Below, piece by piece: positions 17,354 to 26,551 of a stretch of 35,342 bases of DNA. The stretch's first letter is position 1. Each line of letters begins with the position of its first letter. This DNA comes from Okeania hirsuta (GTDB taxonomy: Bacteria; Cyanobacteriota; Cyanobacteriia; Cyanobacteriales; Microcoleaceae). Below the pieces are notes generated by a model that ran no database searches, was not told the DNA's origin, and saw only the letters and a list, made by a program, of their open reading frames with translations. Where the stretch lies: positions 1-35,342 of the forward strand of contig NZ_RCBY01000061.1 in the NCBI RefSeq assembly GCF_003838195.1, given 5' to 3'. The translations under genes and the position numbers were made by a program.

Positions 17354-18712
17354 TTAGTTGCTGTGATAACTTGGTATAGGTAGGAAAGAACGGTTATAAT
17401 CGCGGTCAAAACCCACCCAATCTACCGGGATGCCACGAAGATAAAGTGCAGCAGTGCTGGTTAACATTTGTTGCCAGTCTATTTCAGTTGGAGACAAACT
17501 TGGCAGCCATAAGTACTCAGCATCTGGTAGACACTGGCAACCTCTTCGTAGTAAAGTTGGTTTTGGCCCTATTTCTACGAAAATCTCAATTCCCTCCCTT
17601 TTTAGACTATTCATGCCAGCTAAAAACTCCACTGGTTCGATAATCTGACGACACCAATAATCTGGAGAAGTCACTTCCTTTATTACTACTTTCCCCGTCA
17701 TACTAGAAACTAGCTTAATTTGGGGTGGAGAAAAACTTATTTCTCGGAGCGCCTGCTTAAACTCACCTAACATAGGTTTCATCAAGGGCGAATGGAAAGC
17801 AACAGAAGCATTTAGTTTTTTAATTTCAAGTCCCTGTGCTTCTACTGCCGTAGACACTGCGCCCACATCCTCGATTTTGCCAGCAATAGCGACATTTTTG
17901 GGGCCGTTGATGGCGCTAATCCAAATAGGACAAGGCTGGGAACCAATAATTGTGCGAACTTCTTGTTCTGATGCTTTTACTGCCACGATCTTACCATCCT
18001 TTGGTAATTCTGCCATCAGCCGACTGCGTTCGGCAATCACTTTCAAAACATTTTCCAGACTAAAAACTCCAGCAACACAAGCAGCAGCATATTCCCCTAC
18101 ACTATACCCCATCATTACATCTGGTTTAATTCCCCAAGATTTCCATAGTTCAAACATAGCATACTGTACTGCAAACAATGCTGGTTGGGTATAAGCTGTT
18201 TCATCAAGCAGATATTGGGTTGACTCTTCTATTTCTTCTGGAGGATAGAGAATTTCCAATAACGGCTTTTCTAAGTATGGACTAAGAATGTTGTTACAGC
18301 GATCGAGTGCTTGTCGGAAAGTCGGTTGAGTTTGGTAGAGTTGGCGACCCATACCTACATACTGATAGCCCTGAGAGGTAAAGAGAAAGGCAATCTTGCT
18401 CTTGTTTTCCTGGTTTTCAACAACCCCCATACTCTCTGAGTCAGGTGCCATTAATTTTTCCCGCATCTGTGCCACTGAGGAGGCGATAACTGCCAAGCGA
18501 TACTTCAGGCACTTACAGCTTATATTGGCAGTAAAACAAATATCCGCCAATTTTTCGTCGGTAGTAGACTCTAAATAGCTAATGTACTTTGCCCTCAATT
18601 CCTGCAATTCTATTTCCGTCTTAGCGGATAAAATCAGGAGATGTAAGGGGCGTTCCTCTTTTCTTTTTCCTGGTTTTATATTTGATTGTTGAACTTCACA
18701 AAAAACATTCAT
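17354..18712 (-). CDS. Stand-alone PKS-type acyltransferase (AT) with flanking linkers
   Basis: The protein begins with the KS-AT linker of type I polyketide synthases (RPLHLLILSAKTEIELQELR, 21-40). It continues with an AT domain (about 106-400: IAFLFTSQGYQYVGMGRQLY) and ends in the post-AT linker (RGIPVDWVGFDR ... LPIPSY). Nucleophile Ser204 sits in GYSVGEY and the partner His306 in VAFHSPLM. The AFH motif suggests malonyl-type rather than methylmalonyl units. The His normally before the serine is Tyr here, and FTGQGSQ reads FTSQGYQ, so donor or activity may differ. No KS or ACP is encoded nearby. It may be a trans-acting AT or a domain excised from a PKS. The MITE-like repeat at 18729 separates it from the upstream methyltransferase. 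Confidence 0.87.
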   Translation of the reverse strand: MNVFCEVQQSNIKPGKRKEERPLHLLILSAKTEIELQELRAKYISYLESTTDEKLADICFTANISCKCLKYRLAVIASSVAQMREKLMAPDSESMGVVENQENKSKIAFLFTSQGYQYVGMGRQLYQTQPTFRQALDRCNNILSPYLEKPLLEILYPPEEIEESTQYLLDETAYTQPALFAVQYAMFELWKSWGIKPDVMMGYSVGEYAAACVAGVFSLENVLKVIAERSRLMAELPKDGKIVAVKASEQEVRTIIGSQPCPIWISAINGPKNVAIAGKIEDVGAVSTAVEAQGLEIKKLNASVAFHSPLMKPMLGEFKQALREISFSPPQIKLVSSMTGKVVIKEVTSPDYWCRQIIEPVEFLAGMNSLKREGIEIFVEIGPKPTLLRRGCQCLPDAEYLWLPSLSPTEIDWQQMLTSTAALYLRGIPVDWVGFDRDYNRSFLPIPSYHSN

Positions 18713-18728
18713 TCACTTTAGATATCTA

Positions 18729-18975
18729 GTTAGGGTTTGCGCTCAAAAGTCTTTTTGCTAAGGCAGGGAGTAGAGAGTAGGGAGTAGTTAAGATTCAAGA
18801 TTTGGAGGTAGTTGTAGAGGAGAGACTCGGAAAAATTATCCCTTAATTTTTCTGCCTCTATCTTACTCAAATACTAACTTTTTGAGCCTTATCAAGCGAA
18901 AATACGATACTTTTTCCGACCTAAAAATGCTACAAACTTTATTCGTCAATGCTTCTATAGTTAACACTGATTTAA
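18729..18975 (+). repeat. MITE-like repeat, TAGGGTTTGCTGA family, between AT and methyltransferase genes
   Basis: It starts TAGTTAGGGTTTGCGCTCAA and keeps the family blocks: AAAGTCTTTTTGC, GGGAGTAG heptamers, TTTTTCTGCCT, CTTTTTGAGC and CTTTTTCCGACC. The right terminus is degraded (AACACTGATTT). It fills the gap between the methyltransferase stop and the acyltransferase start, so the acyltransferase promoter region may derive from it. Confidence 0.7.
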
Positions 18976-18990
18976 GAAAGCCGTTTTTAC

Positions 18991-20157
18991 CTAAAGCCTG
19001 GTGGCATCCAACCACATTACCCCAAACAAATCATGACCTACACCATAGCCTGGTTGTTGCGTTGCTTCCAAACAACGTAACGCTTCAGGCAGCATCAACT
19101 CTACCTTCTTTCGGTACAAATTTGGGTCAGAAATATGGGACAATTCCTTTTGGACATTTTCCTGGAATTCTTGAATCTCTGAAGGTAATTCCACAGACTC
19201 CACTGCTAGAGACTCACCCAAAAGTGCTGCTGCTTGACTCACCAAAGTATTCCACCAACGAGAAAATTTCCTGAAGAAATCTAAGATATGCTCTGGTGCT
19301 GAACCTAACTCTACTGAAAATAGCAGTTGACTTAAATCTGTCTCCACTGAACTATCAAGTAAACTATTAACTAGGTTCCGATACTGGGGTAATTTCGGAT
19401 TAAACTGTCCCGTTGAGGTATGACGACCTACCATGATAGAACGGTCAAAAAACTCAAATCTTTCTACAGGACAGCCTACTTCATCCATAGCTTGCTGCAT
19501 AATTTCCTGCAAGTCGTGATGGGAGTAAAAGCTCATCCAGGTAGCTTCTGCATCCCCTTCACTCTCAAAAAAACTCATGGAGTAATTCCAACGGCTTTCT
19601 TGCCATTGGGGTGTCCACTCAATACTGTAGCGCCCTAAGACATCCACCACCACAGCACACCGGGAGCGATGCTGGCAAACATTGGTAGCGATCATCTTGA
19701 GGGCTTGGTGAAGTTCTTTGTGGGTAAGATGGGAGTAGGGAACTCCACAAGAGAGGTAAATATCGAAAGGCTCAGTCAAACTGCTGGTGCGAATATCTGC
19801 ACACTCAAACCTAGCGTTACTATGGTTGGCATAGATATTACGGGCAGTTTCTACCATCTGGCTGCTAATATCAACACCTAAATAATCTAGCTCGTAGTTG
19901 CCAGCAATGGCGAAATCATCACATAATAACTGGGATAGTAAAGCGTATCCATCACCTGTACCTGAACCAACATCAAGAACTTTTAGCTTGTCTCCTTTCT
20001 TTCTGTTGCATAATACAATTGCTCTCTTAAATACTGAACAAGAAAAAGGTTCTTCCCACTCAATTTTTACACCATCACGACGACTTTTAGATAGGTAGTG
20101 TTCAACGGCATTGCTTTCATTGTAAACAGTCTCTATTTGTTTTGGAGTTACTTTCAT
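18991..20157 (-). CDS. Class I SAM-dependent methyltransferase, 388 residues
   Basis: Rossmann-type methyltransferase. Motif I is VLDVGSGTGDGY (60-71), the ribose-binding acidic residue is in LGVDISSQMVETA (93-105), motif II is FECADIRTSS and the following strand is FDIYLSCGVPYSHL. The last ~150 residues (from about 240) form an extra C-terminal domain that I do not recognise. The start is ATG 20157 with an AGGAG ribosome-binding site at 20160-20164. It is the first gene of the minus-strand group leading to the AT, surE and ATP-grasp genes. The methyl acceptor (O, N or C) cannot be told from sequence. Confidence 0.85.
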   Translation of the reverse strand: MKVTPKQIETVYNESNAVEHYLSKSRRDGVKIEWEEPFSCSVFKRAIVLCNRKKGDKLKVLDVGSGTGDGYALLSQLLCDDFAIAGNYELDYLGVDISSQMVETARNIYANHSNARFECADIRTSSLTEPFDIYLSCGVPYSHLTHKELHQALKMIATNVCQHRSRCAVVVDVLGRYSIEWTPQWQESRWNYSMSFFESEGDAEATWMSFYSHHDLQEIMQQAMDEVGCPVERFEFFDRSIMVGRHTSTGQFNPKLPQYRNLVNSLLDSSVETDLSQLLFSVELGSAPEHILDFFRKFSRWWNTLVSQAAALLGESLAVESVELPSEIQEFQENVQKELSHISDPNLYRKKVELMLPEALRCLEATQQPGYGVGHDLFGVMWLDATRL

Positions 20158-20825
20158 GTCTCCTACAATTAAATTAGTTAACCCACATTCAGCACTTCAG
20201 ATTATATCACAACAAGCTACAGAAAATTTGTGTATTTAATTAAGTAGAATTATTTATGGCTTTGAGTAACTTCAAGTGAGAGCATAAAGCTAATGATAGA
20301 ACACTGTTCCGCTTTGCTAGGCAATGATAATGTGAGCACATTTTCAATTGGATATGGTTAGGAAAACCATCCATACTAAAAATTTATTAATATTGATGAT
20401 TCCCATCAATAACTTTTGCTTCTAAGTAAGTTGGCATAAATAAACCAAACTATGTAAAGATAAGTAAATATGGATAATATACCTACATATATGAGTGAGG
20501 AAATTTACACATGGGGGTAGGGGAAAAAAGGGAAACTACAGTACGGAACGTTTTAAATTTTACTCAAATCAAACTGCTTAAAATTTATTTACATAATTTG
20601 GTTTTTTTTCACCGACTTATATCATGTCCGGATAATTAGTGATCAAAAAACTTTCTCTTTCTTTTCTTCTTTCTTCCCTGCTAAATTCTAAATTCTGAAT
20701 TCTAAATTATGAATTATGAGTCGTTTATTTATAACTGTTTAACCGGACATGATATTACTTATCCTTAAATCATCTTACCATTACTATGTAGGACTACCCA
20801 ATAATTATTATCTAAATTAGTAAAT
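20158..20825. other. Divergent intergenic region between methyltransferase and Asn-synthetase-like gene
   Basis: This gap should hold promoters for both directions. The MITE-like element at 20619-20755 lies 70 bp before the Asn-synthetase-like start and may have altered its control. I cannot pick a promoter with confidence. No small gene is visible. Confidence 0.5.
20619..20755. mobile_element. MITE-like element of the ATATCATGTCCGG family, 137 bp
   Basis: The terminal inverted repeats ATATCATGTCCGG and CCGGACATGATAT are perfect over 13 bp, and GATAATTAGT / ATAACTGTTTAA adjacent to them are partly complementary. The non-coding interior has a T/C-rich TTTCTTTTCTTCTTTCTTCC tract and AATTCTGAATTCTAAATT repeats. 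Confidence 0.8.
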
Positions 20826-22559
20826 ATGAAGTTTTCTTTTTTATCATTAAATAAACAATTATCCATTCCTACAAATAAAAATTTAGTTGCCCCTAATTGG
20901 CATATTGCTTGGGGCAAAATAGACCAGATAAAGGCAGATATTTCTTGGAGCGATCGCCATTTTTTGATTCATCAAGTTCAACCGATTTTTAGCTCTAATG
21001 AAAGGTTTGTTGTTGTGGGTGATATTTGTTTAACTAATCTGCCACAATTACAAAAACTTTTAGATATTTCTACCTCTCTTACTGTTACTCAAATAGTTGC
21101 TGAATTATGGCAAAGTTATGGAAAAAAAACTTTTTTGTTGTTGGAAGGAATTTTTGCTTTAGCAGTTTGGGATAGGGAAGAAAAAGAATTATGGATTGGA
21201 CGCGATCGCGTGGGTGGACGGACTTTATATTACACGACTACTGACTCAACTATTTGGATTTCTCCTCGGTTAAAAATTCTTTCTTCTTACCATTCTAATG
21301 AGTTAGATTTAATTGCTTTACGGGATTATCTTTGTTGTGCTTTTGTACCTGGAGAACGTACTCTTTGGCAGGAAGTAAAAGAATTAAGACCGGGAAGTTT
21401 CATCCATTTTACTAATGATTTAAAAATTCCATCACCAATGTCTTATTGGCAACCACAAGCACAAGTTAAAGATGCCGATCAAGCTTTAGAATATCATGGT
21501 CAAAAATTACGTTCTCTTCTAGATAAAATTATTCCTGAATATTTACCAAATAATCAACCAGTGGGAGCTTATTTATCGGGTGGTTTAGATTCGAGTTGTA
21601 TTGTGGCATTAGCAGCAAAAAATCATGATTATCCAGTACATACTTATTCAATACATTTTGGTGCAGAATTACCGAACGAATTAGAATTTTCTAGTTTAGT
21701 TGCTGAACATTGTCAAACTCAACATCATATCCTAGAAATTACACCGGATGATATGTGGAATAAACTGCCAATTACTATGGCAAATTTAGACGATCCTATT
21801 GGTGATCCGTTAACAGTTCCTAATTATCTTTTAGGAAATTTAGCAGCAGAAAATGTGGGAGTTATTCTAAATGGTGAAGGTGGGGACCCTTGTTTTGGCG
21901 GACCGAAAAATAAACCGATGTTATTAAATAATATTTATGGTGGTTTGCAGTCAGGAAAGCCAGATATTGTTTCGTCTTATCTAAGTTCTTTTCATAAATG
22001 TTTTGCAGATTTATCTAAGCTATTAAAACCGGAGATTTGGCAAGCTATAAAAACAGAATCTTATATATTTGAATCTGACTTAAATTCTGATGCTGATTAT
22101 TTAAAACGTTTGATGTTACTCAATATTAAATTTAAGGGAGCAGACCATATTTTAACTAAGGTAAATAATATGACTAGGGCGGCTAGTTTAATCGGACTTT
22201 CCCCATTATTTGACCAAAGAATTGTGGAACTAAGTTTAGAAATTCCATCAGAATATAAATTATCTGGTGCTGATGAAAAAGCGGTATTAAAACGAGCAGT
22301 GGCAGACTTATTACCAGAGAGAATATTAACTCGTCCAAAAAGTGGAATGATGGTACCTGTTAACTTTTGGTTTAAACAAATATGGCAACGTCGAACTAGG
22401 AATTTATTGTTAAGTAAAAATGCAGCGATCGCTCCCTATTTCAATCAAGATTTAATCAAAGATTGGTTAAATTATCGTGGGGATACTTGGAAGCGTTATG
22501 GTATTAAATTATGGTTATTAGTAAGTTTAGAAATTTGGCTACAAGTTAATCAAAAATAA
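20826..22559 (+). CDS. Asparagine-synthetase-like amide synthetase without glutaminase cysteine (first paralog)
   Basis: The protein has the two-domain plan of class B asparagine synthetases. Residues 1-195 are a degenerate Ntn-hydrolase domain, recognisable by FALAVWDREEKELWIGRDRVGGRTLYY at 110-136. Residues 220-577 are the ATP pyrophosphatase domain, with the PP-loop SGGLDSS at 251-257 and NGEGGDPCFGG at 349-359. Position 2 is Lys, not the catalytic Cys, so glutamine hydrolysis is not expected. Beta-lactam synthetase and related enzymes show the same loss and use an amine other than glutamine-derived ammonia. The normal GEGSDE is GEGGDP, which also departs from true AsnB. It is transcribed away from the methyltransferase cluster. 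Likely role: ATP-dependent amide or lactam formation in a pathway encoded here. Confidence 0.85.
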   Translation: MKFSFLSLNKQLSIPTNKNLVAPNWHIAWGKIDQIKADISWSDRHFLIHQVQPIFSSNERFVVVGDICLTNLPQLQKLLDISTSLTVTQIVAELWQSYGKKTFLLLEGIFALAVWDREEKELWIGRDRVGGRTLYYTTTDSTIWISPRLKILSSYHSNELDLIALRDYLCCAFVPGERTLWQEVKELRPGSFIHFTNDLKIPSPMSYWQPQAQVKDADQALEYHGQKLRSLLDKIIPEYLPNNQPVGAYLSGGLDSSCIVALAAKNHDYPVHTYSIHFGAELPNELEFSSLVAEHCQTQHHILEITPDDMWNKLPITMANLDDPIGDPLTVPNYLLGNLAAENVGVILNGEGGDPCFGGPKNKPMLLNNIYGGLQSGKPDIVSSYLSSFHKCFADLSKLLKPEIWQAIKTESYIFESDLNSDADYLKRLMLLNIKFKGADHILTKVNNMTRAASLIGLSPLFDQRIVELSLEIPSEYKLSGADEKAVLKRAVADLLPERILTRPKSGMMVPVNFWFKQIWQRRTRNLLLSKNAAIAPYFNQDLIKDWLNYRGDTWKRYGIKLWLLVSLEIWLQVNQK

Positions 22560-22565
22560 GTTTAT

Positions 22566-22725
22566 TTAGGTTGGGTTGAGCAACTAAAATCCAACAGTTA
22601 TTAGTAGGTTGGGTTGAGGAACGTTAGCGCCAGCTTATCCGTAGGATAAACCCAACAGTTATTAGTTATTAGTAGATTGGGTTGAGGAATGTTAGCGGAA
22701 CTTATCCGCAGGATAAAACCAATAT
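22566..22725. repeat. Three tandem GTTGGGTTGAG repeats
   Basis: The units start at about 22566, 22605 and 22673. The last two share ATTGGGTTGAGGAA-NGTTAGCG, CTTATCCG-AGGATAAA and CCAA; an inner palindrome CTTATCC / GGATAA is present in both. They lie just after the Asn-synthetase-like stop. Confidence 0.7.
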
Positions 22726-22760
22726 AATATATAGAATAGATAAGATAGATATAGGTTTTT

Positions 22761-22787
22761 GTTGGGTTGCGCTTCGCTTAACCCAAC
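22761..22787. terminator. Hairpin between convergent genes (possible bidirectional terminator)
   Basis: GTTGGGTT and AACCCAAC form a perfect 8-bp stem around GCGCTTCGCTT. It lies between the plus-strand synthetase and the minus-strand membrane protein that ends at 22793. A T-run (TTTTT) precedes it on the plus strand, which reads as a U-tract on the minus strand after a reverse-direction hairpin. It also belongs to the GTTGGGTT repeat family, so the terminator role is inferred. Confidence 0.5.
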
Positions 22788-22792
22788 CTACA

Positions 22793-24139
22793 TTAACCAA
22801 AACTATCAGATGCGAAAAAACCTACATTTCGACTATCATTATTAATACCAATAAAAATTATTCCATCATCACCACTATCACCAGAATCTAAACTATTATC
22901 TGAAGTTGAAGTATAACCATTAGCTACTGCTTGAGTTTTAGCAATACCTTGAGAAACTACTTGTAGTAATTTACGAGGAGAAAAAGATTCTAATTCTACA
23001 TAAAATCCTGCCTCTAACCATGCTAATTCATCTGTTGATAAAGTTGACTTAACTGCTGTAGGTATTTGTTGCACTTGTCTTGCTGATTCATCTGACTTTA
23101 AAATCCACATATTCTTACTAGGAAATACATGACGTGGCAATAATCCTAAATCATAAATAATTAGATTATTTCCGCCAAACCAATTAGGACTATTTCGCAG
23201 TTCATTTATCATCCTGACTCCACGGGGGTTAGCACTATGAAAAGCATAAATTTTTAAATCTGGATTTTGTTTTAACATTTGCATTACTGTACTAAAAATA
23301 TTCTGGGGATATCCATCAATACTGAGTACAGCGCAGTTATGTTCAAAGTGGAAATTATTAGCTATTAAAAATTGAGCAATTTCGGCAGTGTCACACACAA
23401 TAACTCGGTCAAAACTATAAGCTGTAACTTCAGAATTAATTTTTATAGGTTCACTCATTTTTCTGGAAGTTCGTAAAAAAATTCTCACCTTACCATTAAT
23501 TTCTTGCCAACGTATCAACCATTGTATAATTTGACTTTGATGAAACTGAAATGCTTGGGGTATTTTATGTTGAATAGTTAGTTGTCGCGTACCCAAATAA
23601 ATTAAGAATATTCCTAATCCAGTGCCTAACAAAAATAATAAAAAATCTATATTTTTTACTTTGGAGAATTTAAAAAACCAAACTAAAACAGCAACTAGAA
23701 TTAATCCTCCAATAATTTGTATAGCTCTGGCAAAACTTCTTCTCTCTTTAGAGCTATATAGTTTCGATTGACTTGCCCAAATAAAGTATAAAATTAAGGG
23801 TACAAATATTATAATAGGTGCTAAAGGATAGAACTCCATTGCTGAAATAGCAGTATTTATAAATGGTAATAAAAAAAATAACACAAATAAGCATCCAACT
23901 GAACCAACATTTCCTTTTTTTGTCAAACGTTTCTCTAAGAAATACCAAAACTGCTTAGTAGTAAAAAATAAGGTTTTTTCAGAGGAAATAGTTTGAATAG
24001 AATTCTTGAAAAATATATCTGTAAATTTACTTCCTGCTTGTGGGTCAAAAACAAAAGGATGATTACAATTTTTACATCTACCCCCAGTTTCTGTTCTTTC
24101 TTTTAAATTACTATCCATTCCACATCTTACACATTTCAT
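22793..24139 (-). CDS. Zinc-ribbon multi-pass membrane protein of unknown function
   Basis: An N-terminal zinc ribbon has two CxxC knuckles (Cys3/Cys6 and Cys22/Cys25, in RCKNCNHPF). Four hydrophobic segments lie at roughly 78-100, 103-122, 138-155 and 163-182, followed by a ~250-residue soluble domain. That domain has alternating strands such as DRVIVCDTAEIAQFLIANNF and HNCAVLSIDGYP, resembling a Rossmann or Toprim-like alpha/beta fold, but I cannot name it. The tail is rich in Ser, Asp and Gly (SDNSLDSGDSGDDG). A strong AAGGAG site overlaps the stop of the upstream PLP-fold gene and the start is 11 bp after that stop, so the two genes are co-expressed. Function unknown. Confidence 0.75.
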   Translation of the reverse strand: MKCVRCGMDSNLKERTETGGRCKNCNHPFVFDPQAGSKFTDIFFKNSIQTISSEKTLFFTTKQFWYFLEKRLTKKGNVGSVGCLFVLFFLLPFINTAISAMEFYPLAPIIIFVPLILYFIWASQSKLYSSKERRSFARAIQIIGGLILVAVLVWFFKFSKVKNIDFLLFLLGTGLGIFLIYLGTRQLTIQHKIPQAFQFHQSQIIQWLIRWQEINGKVRIFLRTSRKMSEPIKINSEVTAYSFDRVIVCDTAEIAQFLIANNFHFEHNCAVLSIDGYPQNIFSTVMQMLKQNPDLKIYAFHSANPRGVRMINELRNSPNWFGGNNLIIYDLGLLPRHVFPSKNMWILKSDESARQVQQIPTAVKSTLSTDELAWLEAGFYVELESFSPRKLLQVVSQGIAKTQAVANGYTSTSDNSLDSGDSGDDGIIFIGINNDSRNVGFFASDSFG

Positions 24140-24150
24140 CTATTTACTCC

Positions 24151-25368
24151 TTAACTAAAAATTTGACCATTCAATAAAATATTATAATCTTCTCGCTGAC
24201 GAATTAATCTATGCTGACTTTCTTCTAACAAAACTTCAGCAGGGCGGGGTCTATGTAAAAAATGAGAAGACATTGCATAACCATAAGCACCCGTATCTAA
24301 AATAGCTAAAATATCTCCTTTTTCTAAAGCAGGTAACTGACAATTTTTACCCAAATAATCACGGGAATAGGTTGTATTGCCACAAACATCTGTTAAATAT
24401 AAATCTGACTTATTTATTTCCCGAAAACTAACAATTTCTCGATAACCTCCATGTACAGATGGCACAGATAAATTAGCCACAGTTGTGTCAACTCCAACTA
24501 TTTGTTTATCTCCCTGCCATTTGACAGAAATAACTTTAGTTAATACTGTGCCTGAACGAGCAATAGCTGCGCGACCAGGTTCAATAATTAATTTAATTTT
24601 TCTGCCTACTTTTTCTATCGCTGCTGTTAACTCCGCACCAAAAGTTTGCCAGTTAAAAGCTATCCCATTGTGATGATAAGGATAACCAAAACCACCACCA
24701 AAATCTAAATATTCCCAGTCTGGTAAAAATTTACCAATTGCTAATATTGGTTCAATTACTTGAGTAAAAGCTTTCGTAGCATTTGTGCCAGTACCTCGAT
24801 AAAAATGTAAACCACTCAACTTTAAACCCACTGACTTTGTAATTTGAATTGCCTGGGAAAATTCCTCTGGTCGAACACCAATTCGACTTTCTCCCGTTAG
24901 TTCTGGTAAATTCAGTCTCAAACCTAATTTTGGCGTAATTTCTCTGGCAAACTTATCTATATATACGTCACAAAATAACTGTAGTTGACTCACACTATCT
25001 AAATTAAAAGTAGTTACCCTCCAGTTTAATAGTTGTGAAAATTCTTGAGCGTTTAAGTTACTGCCACTATAGACAATTTTTTCAGGGGAAAAACCTGCCT
25101 TTAATCCCAGAAAAACATCCCCTGGTGTATTAGCATGAAGACCCCATTTATACCTTTGAAAAATTTTTAATAAAGATACATTACCATTAGTTACACTGGC
25201 AAAATGAAATTCTGTGTGGGGATAGGGAATAGATTCAGTAATATGATTTATCGTTTTTATCAGAATATCGCCATCATAAACATACAGAGGAGAACCATAA
25301 TTTTCTAGTAATTCGTGGGCAAATTTCAGAGAAAAAGGAGTCACAAAATTTGGCATATTTTCTACCAT
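24151..25368 (-). CDS. Alanine-racemase-fold (Orn/DAP/Arg decarboxylase family 2) protein lacking the PLP lysine
   Basis: The fold and length (405 residues) match diaminopimelate decarboxylase-like type III PLP enzymes. SRIGVRPEEF (161-170), the phosphate loop FGGGFGYP (223-230), EPGR (263-266), a DVCGN general-acid cysteine (Cys329) and GAYGYAMSSHF (360-370) are all present. The Schiff-base lysine is not: FAxKAxSNxxxL of the family reads FASVTNGNVSLL, with Val59 (codon GTA) at the lysine position. The alignment across this motif needs no gap. Normal decarboxylation via an internal aldimine is therefore unlikely. It may bind PLP or substrate without covalent linkage, catalyse another reaction, or be a regulatory pseudoenzyme. 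It is translated together with the zinc-ribbon membrane protein. Family confident, function unknown. Confidence 0.8.
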   Translation of the reverse strand: MVENMPNFVTPFSLKFAHELLENYGSPLYVYDGDILIKTINHITESIPYPHTEFHFASVTNGNVSLLKIFQRYKWGLHANTPGDVFLGLKAGFSPEKIVYSGSNLNAQEFSQLLNWRVTTFNLDSVSQLQLFCDVYIDKFAREITPKLGLRLNLPELTGESRIGVRPEEFSQAIQITKSVGLKLSGLHFYRGTGTNATKAFTQVIEPILAIGKFLPDWEYLDFGGGFGYPYHHNGIAFNWQTFGAELTAAIEKVGRKIKLIIEPGRAAIARSGTVLTKVISVKWQGDKQIVGVDTTVANLSVPSVHGGYREIVSFREINKSDLYLTDVCGNTTYSRDYLGKNCQLPALEKGDILAILDTGAYGYAMSSHFLHRPRPAEVLLEESQHRLIRQREDYNILLNGQIFS

Positions 25369-25654
25369 AGTTAACTGAACAAGTAACAGTCTAGATCATA
25401 ATCTATGTTATCAGTAGAGAGTATGCCATTGGCTAATATATGACTATCAACTAATCATACTAAATCTGGTTTGAAGAAGTAGCTTATAATTTATCCGTAT
25501 GTCAAGCAGTGATAGTTCGTTATACCAAGTCTAGTTTATATAAAGAGATTTATTACTCCTCTTTTTATGATTATTTATAGAAAGGATTTATCAATATTTT
25601 TTTATCCTGGTAATTTCCCAAATGAAACCATATTACTCCCTTAATAAAACGAGT

Positions 25655-26080
25655 TTATGGGGATTTAAAGACTGAAGTTTCCCAGTCATAACCTTCATCA
25701 AAATTTGTCATTTTGTCTATATCAATTTTTATTTTGTAGCCATCAGGTAAAGAACACAGAATTGTAAAATCACGAGCTATACGTCTGTCGTTTAATTCTA
25801 TAACTGCAAAATTCTCTCTTTCTGTTGAAAATTGTCTTTGTTTATTAGCCTTATTCAAGAGTTTTTGTCTGACCGATGACAATGCTTTTTGTGTATGAGT
25901 CTGAATATTTATTACTCCATCCTCATCTTCTTGAAAATTTGGCATTATACAAAAAACTTCGAGGTAATATTTAGAGCTGTCACAACGCTCAACTATAACA
26001 TCACATTCATCAGTTTCCAATGATAAAGATTTGACCAATCTTTCTCTAATTAGTGGAATATAGTTGTGGTAAACAATCAT
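25655..26080 (-). CDS. Hypothetical protein, 141 residues
   Basis: I do not recognise this protein. It is soluble, with no signal peptide or membrane segment, and mixes acidic and aromatic residues (KYYLEVFCIMPNFQEDEDGV near 37-56; YDWETSVF near the end). A basic helical stretch lies at SSVRQKLLNKANKQRQFS. There is no phosphopantetheine-attachment motif, so it is not a carrier protein. It sits between the PLP-fold gene and the second Asn-synthetase-like gene on the same strand, but gaps of 286 and 655 bp argue against one compact operon. Start ATG 26080. Confidence 0.55.
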   Translation of the reverse strand: MIVYHNYIPLIRERLVKSLSLETDECDVIVERCDSSKYYLEVFCIMPNFQEDEDGVINIQTHTQKALSSVRQKLLNKANKQRQFSTERENFAVIELNDRRIARDFTILCSLPDGYKIKIDIDKMTNFDEGYDWETSVFKSP

Positions 26081-26286
26081 TTCAGATCTGACAGCTTCGC
26101 AATCTTTCCATTCCTTCTTTTGAGCTTTTATTCTCTTTGTAAAATAAGCTGCATAGCTGGGATTATATTGGTTAATTTATTTGAAGTATTTAAGAATTTT
26201 TAAATAGTTTCGATATGGGTTAATTGGGAAATCATTATTCCTGTGGTCTAATACCAATTTCATAAAATATTGCTACAGTGACGACA

Positions 26287-26321
26287 CAGGGAACAGGGAA
26301 CAGGGAACAGGGAACAGGGAA
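26287..26321. repeat. Heptanucleotide tandem repeat (STRR), GGAACAG
   Basis: At least four perfect consecutive GGAACAG units, non-coding and flanked by AT-rich DNA. Confidence 0.9.
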
Positions 26322-26551
26322 AGAAAAACATAAATATTAAAGAGGAAAAAAAGTGGAAATTTTATAATTTATGGAATTTCTAATTTTTTCTTTTAGGAAT
26401 AAATCACAAATTAAGATGTAACTGCCTTTTTTGAATTTGGTCTAAATATTCTTATTTCTGTTGTTTCATGTACTCATTCTCAAGTAAATCATGGTTGTAG
26501 AAATATTCTTCTATAATATCAATTTCGTTTTTAATCATAATTCATTTAAGG

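Noticed and set aside
17877-18194. Plus-strand frame inside the acyltransferase gene
   Set aside because: It lies wholly opposite a well-supported PKS-type AT with catalytic motifs; the translation has no family resemblance.
18882-19274. Plus-strand 130-codon frame
   Set aside because: It spans the end of a repeat element and the antisense of the methyltransferase 3' end; no coding signals of its own.
25655-26080. Acyl or peptidyl carrier protein that would serve the acyltransferase
   Set aside because: No DSL/GxDS-type phosphopantetheine attachment motif and no four-helix carrier pattern.
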